Shown here in pieces: positions 1 to 18,000 of a stretch of 60,000 nucleotides of DNA; position 1 is the first letter of the stretch; every line of letters begins with the position of its first letter. The stretch spans positions 3,784,001-3,844,000 of the forward strand of contig NC_088301.1 in the NCBI RefSeq assembly GCF_032854445.1, written 5' to 3'. Origin of the DNA: Liolophura sinensis (taxonomy: Eukaryota; Mollusca; Polyplacophora; Chitonida; Chitonidae). The notes beneath the pieces were generated by a model, which was not told where the DNA came from, did no database searches, and saw only the letters and a program-made list of their open reading frames with translations. Both the position numbers and the translations under genes were made by a program.

Positions 1-230
1 CTGTGTACTATGTGTGGCCAAGTGCTACAACCCTATGATTGGTTACCTTTGTACTATGTGTGGCCAAGTGCTACAACCCTATGAGTGGTTACCTGTGTCT
101 ATGTGTGGCCAAGTGCTACAACCCTATGATTGGTTACCTGTGTACTATGTGTGGCCAAGTGCTACAACCCTATGATTGGCTACCTGTGTACTATGTGTGG
201 CTAAGTGCTATAATCCTATGACTGGCCAAA
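1..230. repeat. 46-bp minisatellite in EIF2S1 intron 5
   Basis: About five tandem copies of a unit of about 46 bp (core TGTGGCCAAGTGCTACAACC). The array runs off the left edge, so its true length is unknown. Confidence 0.9.
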
Positions 231-422
231 AACTTCAACCAAACTGGAGACTGCCACTGCCAGCATCAGATCCCCCTCTAACCACACCTCTCCTGACTTT
301 GTAAGGCGAGCTAAAAAAAGTCTTAACAACACAGTTTTGTCATGCTACACTTCTGCAACAATAAAGGTGACAATGATACATGTACCTACACGAGGATACC
401 AACTTTCAACACTTAATCCTAC

Positions 423-7299
<6,877 letters not shown>

Positions 7300-7300
<1 letters not shown>

Positions 7301-7980
7301 CACAATTCTGGGATCGCTATGCTTTAATGCGGCGGTAGGCGAGATTGCACTGAAGGGCCTGGAGTGCTCCATCAAACTTATGCTCTGAATGTATCTAGGC
7401 CACATGTATTTTTAAGTAAAATGACATATTGGCTTACCTTGTTAGAAAGAAAACCGAAGATAAACATCAAAACCCCGACTCGACGTTCTGCTCAACCGCC
7501 ATGTTCGGCTTTGTTTTGACGTAAGTAGACTACATCTACTCTAGGGAAACCTCCAATTCTACCCCACCCATAAATACGCCTACCCCCGACCCCAACAACA
7601 CGCATACCCACTGTCTACTGTTATCAGACTGCGCCATGCCCTGTTGCGATCGGAATTCTATGAAAATCATGGTGAGCAGAGAAATCCGCTACAGTAACTT
7701 TGGTAGACGTTTTCCTGGAGTAGATGTGCCGAAGTTAAACATGGCGGAGGAGGGAAACGTCGAGCCGGAGTTTTGATGTTTATCGTCGGTTTTCTTTTTA
7801 ACAAGGTAGTACAACGACCAGACAATATGTGGGTTTTACTAAGAATACACACAACAACATTCAGAGCATCGGTTTGATGGAGCGCTCCAAGCACTTCAGT
7901 GCGATCTCGCCTACCGCCAGGTTAAAGCATAGCGATGTGGTATCGTCAGACTGTAAAGCCTAGCCCTAGGATTGTGCTAT
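7300..7980. repeat. large inverted repeat with divergent ATGGCGG exons
   Basis: Left arm about 7300-7506, right arm about 7735-7975, spacer about 230 bp. Matching blocks include TCGCTATGCTTTAA, CGGTAGGCGAGAT, CGCTCCATCAAA/TGCTCCATCAAA, and a block of about 65 bp from GTTARAAAGAAAACCGA to CCGCCATG. The right arm has an extra segment of about 25 bp (7937-7961). Each arm carries an outward-reading ATGGCGG mini-ORF and an AACAAG|GT donor. The region is GC/CpG richer than its surroundings, as expected of a promoter. Confidence 0.85.
7438..7520 (-). other. candidate EIF2S1 5' UTR exon with short uORF
   Basis: On the minus strand an ATGGCGG-type start opens a 12-codon ORF ending TTTTGA, followed by AACAAG|GTAAGCC, a strong donor at 7437-7436. 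A spliced leader exon upstream of a minus-strand gene fits this, and EIF2S1 is the nearest one. No transcript evidence is available, so this is inference. Confidence 0.35.
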
Positions 7981-8590
7981 AGTCTACTCTATATAGGCCT
8001 ACAGAATTACCAAACTAAATACGGTATTGTAGGCCCATAGCGATAATAATATATGCAGAGCCTATAGCGATTTAAAAAAAATTACTTTAAAGTTTTTCTG
8101 TGTTTTTCCCTTCGATGTTGAGTCACGTTTACATTCGTTCATTTCTATAATGAATTTGACAACTGGGAATACAAGCCCAAATTAAACTTATTCATTTGTT
8201 CGGTCTACGTTCACTTTCTTCAGCTTATCGTTGCCTACGACATTTTTTTTTATATTGTTGATAGGCCCTATTCATTCTCAGTCAAACTTAACAACATGTA
8301 CTGCATGTTTTCGTTTTTATTGAAACATTAACCTACGGGCGTTAGATACCGGTAGAATTAATTTAAATCTGAAAATTAAGTGAATGGGACACATGCTATC
8401 CCATCGGCCAAATTTATAGGTTTGTTTGTTTTTTATAGTGTAGTAGGTTGCCTTAGAAACCAGAAAACCAGAAAGATTGTTTTAAATCCTAGTATATATT
8501 GGCCTTATGATCATCTTGCATGGCTATATACAATTTCTAATATAATTTCTGTATTACGTCATTGAAACTGAATCTTAAAAACGTTGAAAA
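7981..8590. other. no feature seen
   Basis: AT-rich sequence with no conserved ORF or recognisable repeat. Confidence 0.5.
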
Positions 8591-9640
8591 AGTTTTAGGG
8601 CGTTACCATGGGAACAGGAAATTTGACAGAACAGCAGGAATCTAACTCACACGACTCCTGCGTGAAACGTAATGACAGTTGTATATTGTGTTCATTCAAT
8701 CTTGTTATTTCAAGTTTATAATTTGTTATCACGTCAGTGGAATTTCCTGTTTCCGGTCGATTGCCATGGAAACCAGAAATTTTATCACAGTTGTCCGTCA
8801 AGATCAGATAGGAACCAAGTTCATCTCAATATGAACCTACATTCCAAATATGAAACCATTCTCTTTTAAAGCGCTTTGACTTTTGTTGCGACCCGTAGTT
8901 GAAAGTTACTAAATATATTTCTAGTCGGTTGCTACGGAAACCAAAAATTTGATAGGGGCATCCCCTGTATAAATAAGATCCTAGTTCACCTCAGTAAGCC
9001 CGGAACCTGCGGATGGCCACCATAATGCTTGCCGCCGTCGCATAAGTGAAAGATTCTTGAGTACGGCCTAAAACAACAAATAAATACTAAGCAAATGTGA
9101 AATCATGTCCGAAGCGCTTTGATTTCTAATGCGATAACGTCGTTGAAACTTTTATTCCCAATCGGTTGCCATGGAAACCTGAGATTTTATCGAACCAGTT
9201 CCCTCCTAAACAGGGACAGTTCACGTCAATATGAATCTATAAATATGAAATCATTACCTCCATGGATAAAATGTTTTTGTAATCACGTCGTTGAAAATTG
9301 CTATTTCCAGCTCGTTGCCATTAAAATCAGAAATATCTTCAAAACAGCCCCAGTTTAAATAAGAACTTACTTCACCCCCAATACGAATCTACGAACTAAA
9401 TATGAAATTATTATCTGAAGATTTTTTACTTCTATGGTGATAAGTTCACGTCGACGAAACTCGCTGTTTCCAGTAGGTTGCCATAGGACTTGGAAATTCG
9501 ATCGAAGCAACCTTAGTCCAAATAGGAACCCAGTTCATCTCAATATAAACGTACTTATACCAAATCTGGAAGTCTTTGTCTGACGCGCTTTGACTTCGTT
9601 GGCAATCACGTCGTTCAAACGGTCAGTCGGACATTGTGAC
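8590..9640. repeat. degenerate array with X-box-like GTTGCCATGGAAAC motifs
   Basis: Five to six diverged units of roughly 150-230 bp. Each has a GTTRCCATGGAAAC-like core followed by AGAAATTT, then TAGGAACCAAGTTCATCTCAA-type sequence, then GCGCTTTGACTT and CACGTCGTTGAAA. Cores lie near 8605, 8764, 8936, 9166, 9315 and 9478. The first four fit the RFX-factor X-box pattern RYYNYY-N(1-3)-RRNRAC; the last two are eroded. A SINE fragment (8998-9097) is inserted. Regulatory function is not shown. Confidence 0.7.
8998..9097 (+). mobile_element. SINE family-1 fragment (3' part)
   Basis: Contains CCACCATAATGCTTGCCGCC and a diverged TATAAGTGAAATATTCTTGAGTACGG core with an AAATAAATA tail. The 5' pol III half is absent. 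Confidence 0.85.
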
Positions 9641-10690
9641 AACGTAATCACTTCAGCATAAGGACCACTGGCCACTGCATGCGGTGAGACAACAGGGCAT
9701 GCGAGACTAGAAATATCAAGTATTAACGTTGAAGATGTTCCTCAAAAGTTGAGCGCACACCGTGAAAACTGCTGAGCTAACTACAAGCCTTAAATAATTT
9801 TGTGCTCAGCATATAAGGCTGTCTTGTGTGAAAGCATTGTATACTGATGGGGTTAGTGGAGAATACACAAAGCCACATCACTGGCAGTTTGCTTTTGGTT
9901 CGTGTTGGCCGAATCCTTCGCATTGTTTAATGTGATTGTGTATTAAATGTGATGACAACACAGCATTTCAGTACTTCTGAACAAGGGACGTCGAATGAGT
10001 TGCAACTAACATCACAGCGTTTACTTTTACCTAATTCTACTTAAGCCATGGTGCTAGGGGCGTGTAATGTGCAACTATTTAAGCATTAACGTGTGCAATT
10101 GTAACAAAACCTCAATCAGGAATATTGCAGTGTTGTCGCTGCTATGGTTTTACTGTCTATGCCGCACGTCTTTCATATAATATAGCTCTGTGAATGGTAT
10201 AATATTATGTAATTTTAGCGGCTGTATTAAAAGGCAGTTTTGCGTCCTAAAATCAATTTGAAATTGAAAAAAAGAAAACGAATAAATTTGTTTAATGTTA
10301 ACATTCAGTGAAAAATCGGTACCATGTATATAGGAACATCATCGACATAAGAGATACAGGTAATTTTCGATATAAACACTTTATTGTCCTTATTTCAATG
10401 CACTTTCTTAGTTGTCTTCGTATACAGACGTGTTAAATTTGTACCAGAGAGTGGGAGTTATAAGAAAAATTACTTCTGAACCGGTCATCAACGTACGTCA
10501 TCAGTTCTTTGTTCGTTTTTTGTTGACCTAATACACATCATATGAGGTATGCATACCTAATAACGATAAACGTTGAACAACTTTCAACCCTGTCTTATAA
10601 TCATATGGGTGCTCGGTAGATCCGTTTACAGAGAATAATGTAAGGTATTAATGAAGGTGTGGACGATTAACTAGGCATTTTTAATAGTAA
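9640..10690. other. no feature seen
   Basis: No conserved ORF and no clear repeat in this roughly 1-kb stretch. Confidence 0.5.
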
Positions 10691-10691
10691 T

Positions 10692-10772
10692 TAGGGCGGC
10701 TGTCGTATAAGTGAAATATTCTTGAGTACGGCGTAAAGCACCGATCAAAATACATAGAAATAAATTAATAGC
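10692..10772 (+). mobile_element. SINE family-1 3' fragment
   Basis: Starts GGCGGCTGTCGTATAAGTGA and continues through TTCTTGAGTACGGCGTAAAG to an A/T-rich tail. Only the terminal 80 bp of the element remain. Confidence 0.85.
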
Positions 10773-11469
10773 AATGAGAGTGAGACCTGTACTGACTGGA
10801 ATGATAATCAGTCCTACACAGTATATACTCAGTTATTCCAGTAGGGCTGGAATATAGAAGAAAAGTCAATAATGAGTAACGTGAGACGAATGATTGAATG
10901 TTGCATTATAGCGCGACAATTCTGAACATAAGAAAGACGGGTTTTTTCACGTCATTGCATAAATTTATATATCAATCATGCATTGGGAAGCTGACTTAAT
11001 TCTTACAGAGATATACATATCCTTACTGGTTCCTATTATTAAAACGCTGGTTCGCTGTGACAATCCGGTCGTTGACCAATGATGACGCGTTCTCGAATCT
11101 TGCTGCTGCGGTTGGAGATCTAAATTAGGAGAAAGAGGGTGTGCTACACGAAACACTCCGGCTTCCTACACCCATAAATCAAGCCACAGTCCTACACATG
11201 CGAAAATTCTGGAGTAGGCTATGCGAAGCTAAACACGAATCAAATAAATAAATAATACTTATAACCAATATACTTTGAGACCATTTTCAGAAAGTGCTCC
11301 CCAAAATACACGTTTGTTACCCAAATATACGGCAATTAAATGACACAGCGCTTTGACCTGGACAAGATCATTTACAACAACGGTAACAAGAATCAAAATG
11401 CAGTTTGTGGCAATATTGTCAGCATAACTGCGCATAACGTGACGAGTTAACCAGCCGTACGGTAACTTC

Positions 11470-11712
11470 CTCGCTTGGTGTTCAGCATGACGGGAATAGT
11501 GCCACGACTGGTTGACCCGTATCAGTATTATGGCTCGGACGGGGCGGCCTACTTGCCTTCGGTAAGGCGTCCCAGTGAAGCAGCAACAGATAGAAGAGCG
11601 GTGGAAATCCGTCCTGCAACAGTGAGGCACATAACATGCTCTCTAAAGATTCCTTCGTCGTCATATGACTGACAAATTGTTAAGTACGACCTTAACCCCC
11701 AAGCACTCACTT
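11470..11712 (+). mobile_element. family-2 SINE-like repeat, near full length
   Basis: Ends with the family signature TCATATGACTGACAAATTGT, TTAAGTACGACC and AAGCACTCACTTAC. The GC-rich body opens a 65-codon ORF that I regard as non-coding. Its 5' body differs from the copies at 5996 and 54718, suggesting a different head subfamily sharing the same tail. Confidence 0.75.
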
Positions 11713-11819
11713 ACTTTTTGAAGTAAAGGTTGATGAACTGTCTTTGTCATGTTTGGAAGATCGGGGTTCTATCCTGAGCTGGGTCAGGATAGATATTTGT
11801 GGCTTAATGCCTCAAGACA

Positions 11820-13165
11820 CACGAAATGGGTGGTGTGACGGTATTTCATAACTAGATTTGTTGTCATGTCTGGTGTTAGCATCTTGTGGCTGGAGGTGGT
11901 GTCATGTACGGTGCCAGTATCTTCCGACTGGATGTGGTGTAATGTCTAGGTAGTGTTAATAGATTTGACTGGGTAGGTGTCATGTTTGGTGCCAGTATGT
12001 TATGACTGAATGGGGGGTCATGTCCAGTGTAAGTGGGATTTTATTCGCCAGAGTACAGTGACTGAATGGGGTATTATTTCTCATGTTAGTGTGTAGCTGG
12101 GTGGTACTGTGACTATATTGGAATGTCCGCGAGATCTGAGTGTTCTGACTGCCTGGTGTCAGTACACTATGGTTAGATGGGGTGCCATGCACCGTGTGGG
12201 AGTATGTTGTGATGGATGAGGTGTCATGTCTGGTGTCTGTACATTATGGCTAGATCGGGTACCATGCATCGTGTGCGAGTGTGTTGTTATTGGGAGGGTG
12301 TCATGTCTGGTGTCTGTAAACAATGGCTAGATGGGGTGCCATGCATCGTGTGCGAATGTGTTGTGATGAATGGGGTGTCATGTATGATGTCTGTACACTA
12401 TGACTAGATTGGGTGCCATGCATCGTGTGCGAGTGTGTTGTGATGGGTGCGGTGTCATGTCTGGTGTCAGTACAGTATGGATAGATGTGGTGATATGCAT
12501 CGTGTGCGAATGTGTTGTAGTGGGTGGGGTGTCATGTCTGGTGTCTATACACTATGACTACATGGGGTGCTTTGCATCGTATGCGAGTGTGTGGTGATGG
12601 GTGGGGTGTCATGTCTGGTGTCAGTTCTCTATGGCTAGATGGGGTGCCATGCATCGTGTGCGTGTGTGTTTTGTGATGGGTGGGGTGTCATGTCTGGTGT
12701 CAGTTATCTATGGCTAGATGGGGTGCTATGCATCGTATGCGTGTGTGTTGTGATGGGTGGGGTGTCATGTCTGGTGTCTATACACTATGACTACATGGGG
12801 TGCTATGCATCGTGTGCGAGCGTGTGGTGATGGACGGGGTATCATGTCTGGTGTCAGCTCTCTATGGCCAGATGGGATGCCATGCATCGTGTGCGTGTGT
12901 GTTGTGGTGGGTGGGGCGTCATGTCTGGTGTCTATACACTATGACTACATGGGGTGCCATGCATCGTGTGCGTGTGTGTTGTGATGGGTGGGATGTCATG
13001 TCTGGTGTCTATACACTATGACCAGATGAGTCGCTATGCATCGTGTGCGTGTGTGTTGTGATGCGTGGGGTGTCATGTCTGGTGTCTATACACTATGACC
13101 AGATGTGTCGCTATGCATCGTGTGCGTGTGTGTTGTGATGCGTGGGGTATCATGTCTGGTGGTAG
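11820..13165. repeat. 75-80 bp minisatellite
   Basis: A diverged edge (11820-12190) followed by about 12 better-conserved units. The core is GGGGTGTCATGTCTGGTGTC, then a TACACTATGACTA-like block, then GCCATGCATCGTGTGCG. A shared 18-bp core with the family-2 element suggests it grew from such an element (see findings). Confidence 0.92.
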
Positions 13166-13379
13166 ATCTATGACAGATTTAGAAGCAACTTACAGCCAGA
13201 CACACGGCTGTAATGTATTCAAGGTATTATTAAACACGACTTCAATCATGTAAACGCACCCTGGCGCATTTAAGCAAACAAAATCTTCATGTTAGAATAA
13301 TGAATCGATTGAAAAATCCAGTTAGACGCCATAACGGCGTACAAAATTTCGTCCCAGATAACATGGTGTAAAAGTGCAT

Positions 13380-14300
13380 GGCTCTGCATGCTACGCTGGA
13401 AACACAAGTGGCTTACATAAGTCGGTCCCATATAACATTGTAAAAAAGGCGTTTGGTTCTCTTAAGCCCCGTTCAGGCTACTCAATTTTTATTGACTCAA
13501 CAAGAGTCAATTTGAAGTTGAGTCAACAAGCTGAGCCGTGTTGAGTAGTCTGGACGGGCTCTTCCGTTCAACAACAGTCAACACAATCCAAATCTGTTGA
13601 ATCGGAAATGTGTATTTTTGTCAATAAGTGGGGGGGGGGGGTCAAGTTGAGTGAATGCAGCCAATCAGCGGGCGTGTGGAAATAACGTGACCGTCTTAAG
13701 GCACGTGACCTGAACAAAAGGCGAAAGATGAGACAGTTTCGTTGATACAGGAGTATGGCCATGGCAAGAAACACAGCTGATAAAGCCACGACACGATTCT
13801 TCCGGCTGCTCGTGATCGTGTCTCATGCATTTGAGAGAAAGATAGAAATCTCCCTCCAACTTATCGAAAGCTTGTTAAAAAAAAAGAGAAAAAAATAAAC
13901 AAAAAAAAAAACATAGGCCTACACGGTTCAACACACCACACCAGTGTTGGACAATGTTGACCTATCTGATTTGTGGTGTGGACGGATCACTCAACTCTCT
14001 TCAACAGCATTCAACTTGCTGAGACCGACTTTTGTAAGCCACATTCAACAACATTCAACTTGCTGTTGAGTCAACAAAAGTTGAACGATGTTAGATAGTC
14101 TGGACGGGCTTTGTGCTACGCCGAAATATAAAAAGCTGGCGGCTTACACAACGTGATCAGAAAGTCGGTCCCACAAACCGACTTTGTGAAGAGCGCAAGG
14201 GTGTATGATACACCGGAATATAACCACTGGGTGGCTTACAAACGTCGGCCTCATACTTTGTATAAAATTGCTTGGTTGTCTGATGTTACGCCGGAATCAG
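13380..14300. repeat. degenerate 85-bp tandem units interrupted by a TIR element
   Basis: Diverged units with CTACGCCGGAATATAA, GGCTTACA and GTCGGTCCCATA occur at about 13388-13465 and 14112-14300. The sequence between them is the TIR element. Confidence 0.6.
13466..14111. mobile_element. non-autonomous TIR DNA element (MITE-like)
   Basis: The left end AAGCCCCGTTCAGGCTACTC pairs with the right end GATAGTCTGGACGGGCTT read in reverse. Internal GTTGAGTCAACAAAAGTTGA-type palindromes flank the ends, and a second right-end copy occurs at about 13545-13560, so one element may be nested in another. Short ORFs inside match no transposase I can name. It interrupts an older tandem repeat. Target-site duplication is not resolved. 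Confidence 0.7.
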
Positions 14301-14805
14301 CATGCATACAAAAGCCAAAATACATGGTATGAAGGGGCAAGGTTTACTGATACTAAAGGCCTACGTCGCACTAGTAAAGACTATATATCGTCTTAATAAA
14401 CTTGGCCTCAGGTACGAAAGCAAACAGTTCTCTCATACTGTATATTAACGACGAAATATTAAACACCTCAGTGGGTTGAAATGGCGAAATAAAGTGCGCG
14501 GTTTTCTCTTGCTACCGAACAATGTGCACACGGTGCCTGTGGATGGCTTTACGATGAAATACCCAAAACCAAGTGATATACTCATCGTCATATTGGTTCA
14601 ACTACAGATACATATGTTGTATTATGCAAATAAGAATACAGGAGCTATAGTATTTCACAGTCCAGAAGCGGATAGTGGTCCCTCCACACTTGCGAACACA
14701 CTAATTGACATAAAAACGTTAAATCGAAGCAGATAAATATATCTATACACAGTATATGAGGCCGGGTAGTTGGGGTTCTACTGAATTCGCGCCTGACTGG
14801 GACAG
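14300..14805. other. no feature seen
   Basis: Region 3' of the secreted-protein gene. It may contain 3' UTR, but no decisive polyadenylation site could be chosen. Confidence 0.4.
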
Positions 14806-14807
14806 TT

Positions 14808-15001
14808 CTATTTTTTCGACTGAAGGAGTGAAGCGAGAAGACGGGTTGGGCTGCACACGTACGGAATACAACACACCGCGTTGGGTGTGCCCGTCATCAA
14901 CGGGCACACCCCCAATTCATCGTCGATCTGGTGCTGCTCAGGGCACACGGTGACAGAGGGGCAGCACACCCCCGGCTGGTTGATCGGACCACACTGCGGT
15001 A
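14808..15001 (-). CDS. secreted protein, coding exon 2 (8-Cys domain)
   Basis: 194 nt after acceptor TTGTTTCAG|TACCG, encoding VPQCGPINQPGVCCPS through CCIPYVC and ending LLQSKK-stop. G|TA completes Val across the junction. Confidence 0.72.
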
Positions 15002-18000
15002 CTGAAACAACAAAAACAACGTTGTGAATTTTAAATGTAAAGCGAAGTGCAAATATCACTGGCCATTGATACCTCACAAAGAAATCAGAAACCCGGATAC
15101 CTGTTTCATTTGCAGTAGAACCTATTGATAACACCAAAAATCTGTCAAATAAAAATGTATTTATCAAATATAAGCTGTTTTACTGAAAGTCAAACGTATG
15201 TTTATGAGATATCATCTCTGTGAAATGCATAACCTTGATTTATTTATTAGTTTATTTGATTGGAAGGAGTTTAATACGGTATTCACGAGGAATCACTTAA
15301 AAGGACGGGTGTTTCTAGGTCAGGGCAAAAGCTTTGGTCACACAAGACGGATCTTGTCCGCCCCGAAATTGGCTTGTGACAAACATGTCAGATTCTAGCG
15401 AAGAAATACGCCAGCGATATCACTCTGTCCACGTAGTGTGTACGCTCCAGCGAATTTCAGCGATCGAGACAATCGAGCGGACCAATCGAGCGGAGTTTGT
15501 GTTGAACTGTGAAATTTTGTTTCACATGGTTTACCAGATCAAATGACATAGAACCTGCTGACGATGATCAACGGGAAAATGCACCTAGTGTGTCTGCAAC
15601 TATGCAGCGAATATCGTCAGCGTTTTTGGGCGGGGGATTAAGTTCGTCACTACAAGCGAAATAATCCGCCCATATAGTATGTCCCCGGCCTCAGGGGGAT
15701 CAGAAAGGACTGATTCTTGATGCTTAACGCCATATAGGCGTACACTCAAGAATTTTCATTTACACGATGGCATTGAGCTACACTGTTGGATCAATCCAAA
15801 GTGTCCGAAATACATTACCGAAATTTGTCATAAAATTCACATATTGCCAAGGCGGTAAAAGAAACATCGGCGTATCCTATATAAATAATTCACACATTAC
15901 CGAGGCGCTGAAAGAAACATCGGCATATTCTACATAAACAACTGACATATTGCCGAGGCGCTGAAAGAAACATCGATGTGTTTTACATAAACAATTCACA
16001 TATTGCCGAGGCCGTGAAAGAAACATCAGCGTATCCTATATAAATAATTCACATATTACCGAGGCAGTGAAAGAAACATCAGCGTATGTTATAAATAATT
16101 TAGGGGCCTCCGTGGCTCAGTTTATTGGCGCGCTACCGCAGCGTCATGACCCAGGAGCCTCTCACCAACGCGGTCGCTGTGAGTTCAAGTCCAGCTCATA
16201 CTGGCTTCCTCTCCGGCCGTACGTGGGAACGTCTTTCAGCAACCTGCGGATGGTCGTGGGTTGCCCCCGGGGTCTGCCCGCATTAACGAGGCGGTGAAAG
16301 AAACATCCGTGTATTTTATATAAATAATTCACACATTTCCGAGGCGCATAAGAAACATCGGCGTATCCTATAAAAATAAGTCACACATTGCCGATTTGTT
16401 AGAGCTGAAGAGACAACAGATAGTCAGTCCTGCATGACGGTGCACCTAATTTGCACCTACATTTTTGATGATCACGGTTTCCTCTCATGCTGTGTTTATG
16501 ACCAAATGGATCATTACTAATTTCAAATTGTAAATTATCCATAATTTGGGTTGAAACTTAATTATAACTTGTTTATTAGAACTTTTATACAGTGTGATGA
16601 TTTCGATCTACATTTAGTGATTTTATGATGGCTGATTGCGTGCATTTCTGTCCGTGGCTCACGCAACCCCGCGTCTTTCTGCGTTCACCTTGGGTTCGTG
16701 AAGGTCCCGCTTTAATTAGGACCGGGGCATCCGGGGCTCATTTAGTTAGCGCGCCAGCGCAGCGTTATGACACCAGAAGCCTCTTACCAATGCGGTCACT
16801 GTGAGTTCAAGTCCAGCTCATGCTGGCTTCCTCTCCGGCCGTACGTGAGAACGTCTGCCAGCAGCCTGCGGATGTTGTGGGTTTTCCCCGGGCTCTGCGC
16901 GGTTTCCTCCCACCATAATGTTGGCCGCCGTCGTATAAGTGAAATATTCTTGAGTACGGCGTAAAACACCAATCAAATAAATAAATAAATTAGAACCCCG
17001 TTCTCCGCGGCCTTCGTGCCCCTGCGAAACCGCGCTATCTGTGACTTTCGTACTCTCGCCAAACAAGTGGAACACACAAAGGGAGCTTTCCACGGGGGCG
17101 TGAAGGTCGGGGATGGCGAAGTTCCGCGTGTTCCGCGGGGTTGCGGAGGTCGCAGTGAAAAATAGACGCTATCAGCCACCTAACAGAATCAGCCTGAAGT
17201 CAATTTGTTCTCTCTGTCCGCGACTGTCAACAGTAAATGTAGGCCTTAAGGTATATATTATTTCTAATATATTCCTTTGAAACTAGTGTTTTAAATTGTT
17301 TGGGAACTGGCTCGAGGAACGCCCTTTTTGGTCCACGAATTGTATAAGAATGTCGGGCCTGTCGCATTGATTAGATGCCTGACTTGTACACCATACTGGT
17401 ATAGGACAAGTGGTTTTCAACGAACATCAACACAGACCTAAAAAGCCGTGTACTGCTTTTTGTCAGCCATCACAATGAAACGTCGCTTGATGTATGTATG
17501 ATGTACATGTATATGTTATATGGTATGTATGTATGTATCAGAACCCAGTTTCACAAAGCGGCGTAAGACATGTTTTATCGTACATTGCCCTACCGGTACG
17601 ATATTTTGTACGTCACTATTACCGTATCATTGTCTTATGTGCGATTATGGTACATAAACGACATCTTTGTGGCACTGGGCCCAGCTTTCTAAAAGATCGT
17701 CTTAATTTCATATATAAAAAAAAGACGATATGTACTAATTATAAGTAAAAAATGTAATTACCCAAGGTTGTGCCCATCTGTCCAGGTGGGTAAAGGTTTG
17801 CTGACGGTTGTGGGTTTGAGAACAGCGTATTTAAAAGAAATGGGCTTCCATAGCTGGAACTGAATGGTGGGGAATGATGAGAACTCCTGCCGTACAGGCC
17901 AGACGACTGCGGCCCTTGGTGTCCGGATGTGGAGTAATACCTGCCTGTCCTGTGATTGGATGGTACAAAGACCTGTCGCGTGGTTTTATACCCGGTGTTC

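Noticed and set aside
13568-13859. Transposase remnant in minus-strand ORFs inside the TIR element
   Set aside because: No catalytic motif or family similarity could be identified; treated as non-autonomous filler.
16103-16280. tRNA gene
   Set aside because: A and B boxes are present but there is no cloverleaf, and the sequence continues into the SINE body; it is a tRNA-derived SINE.
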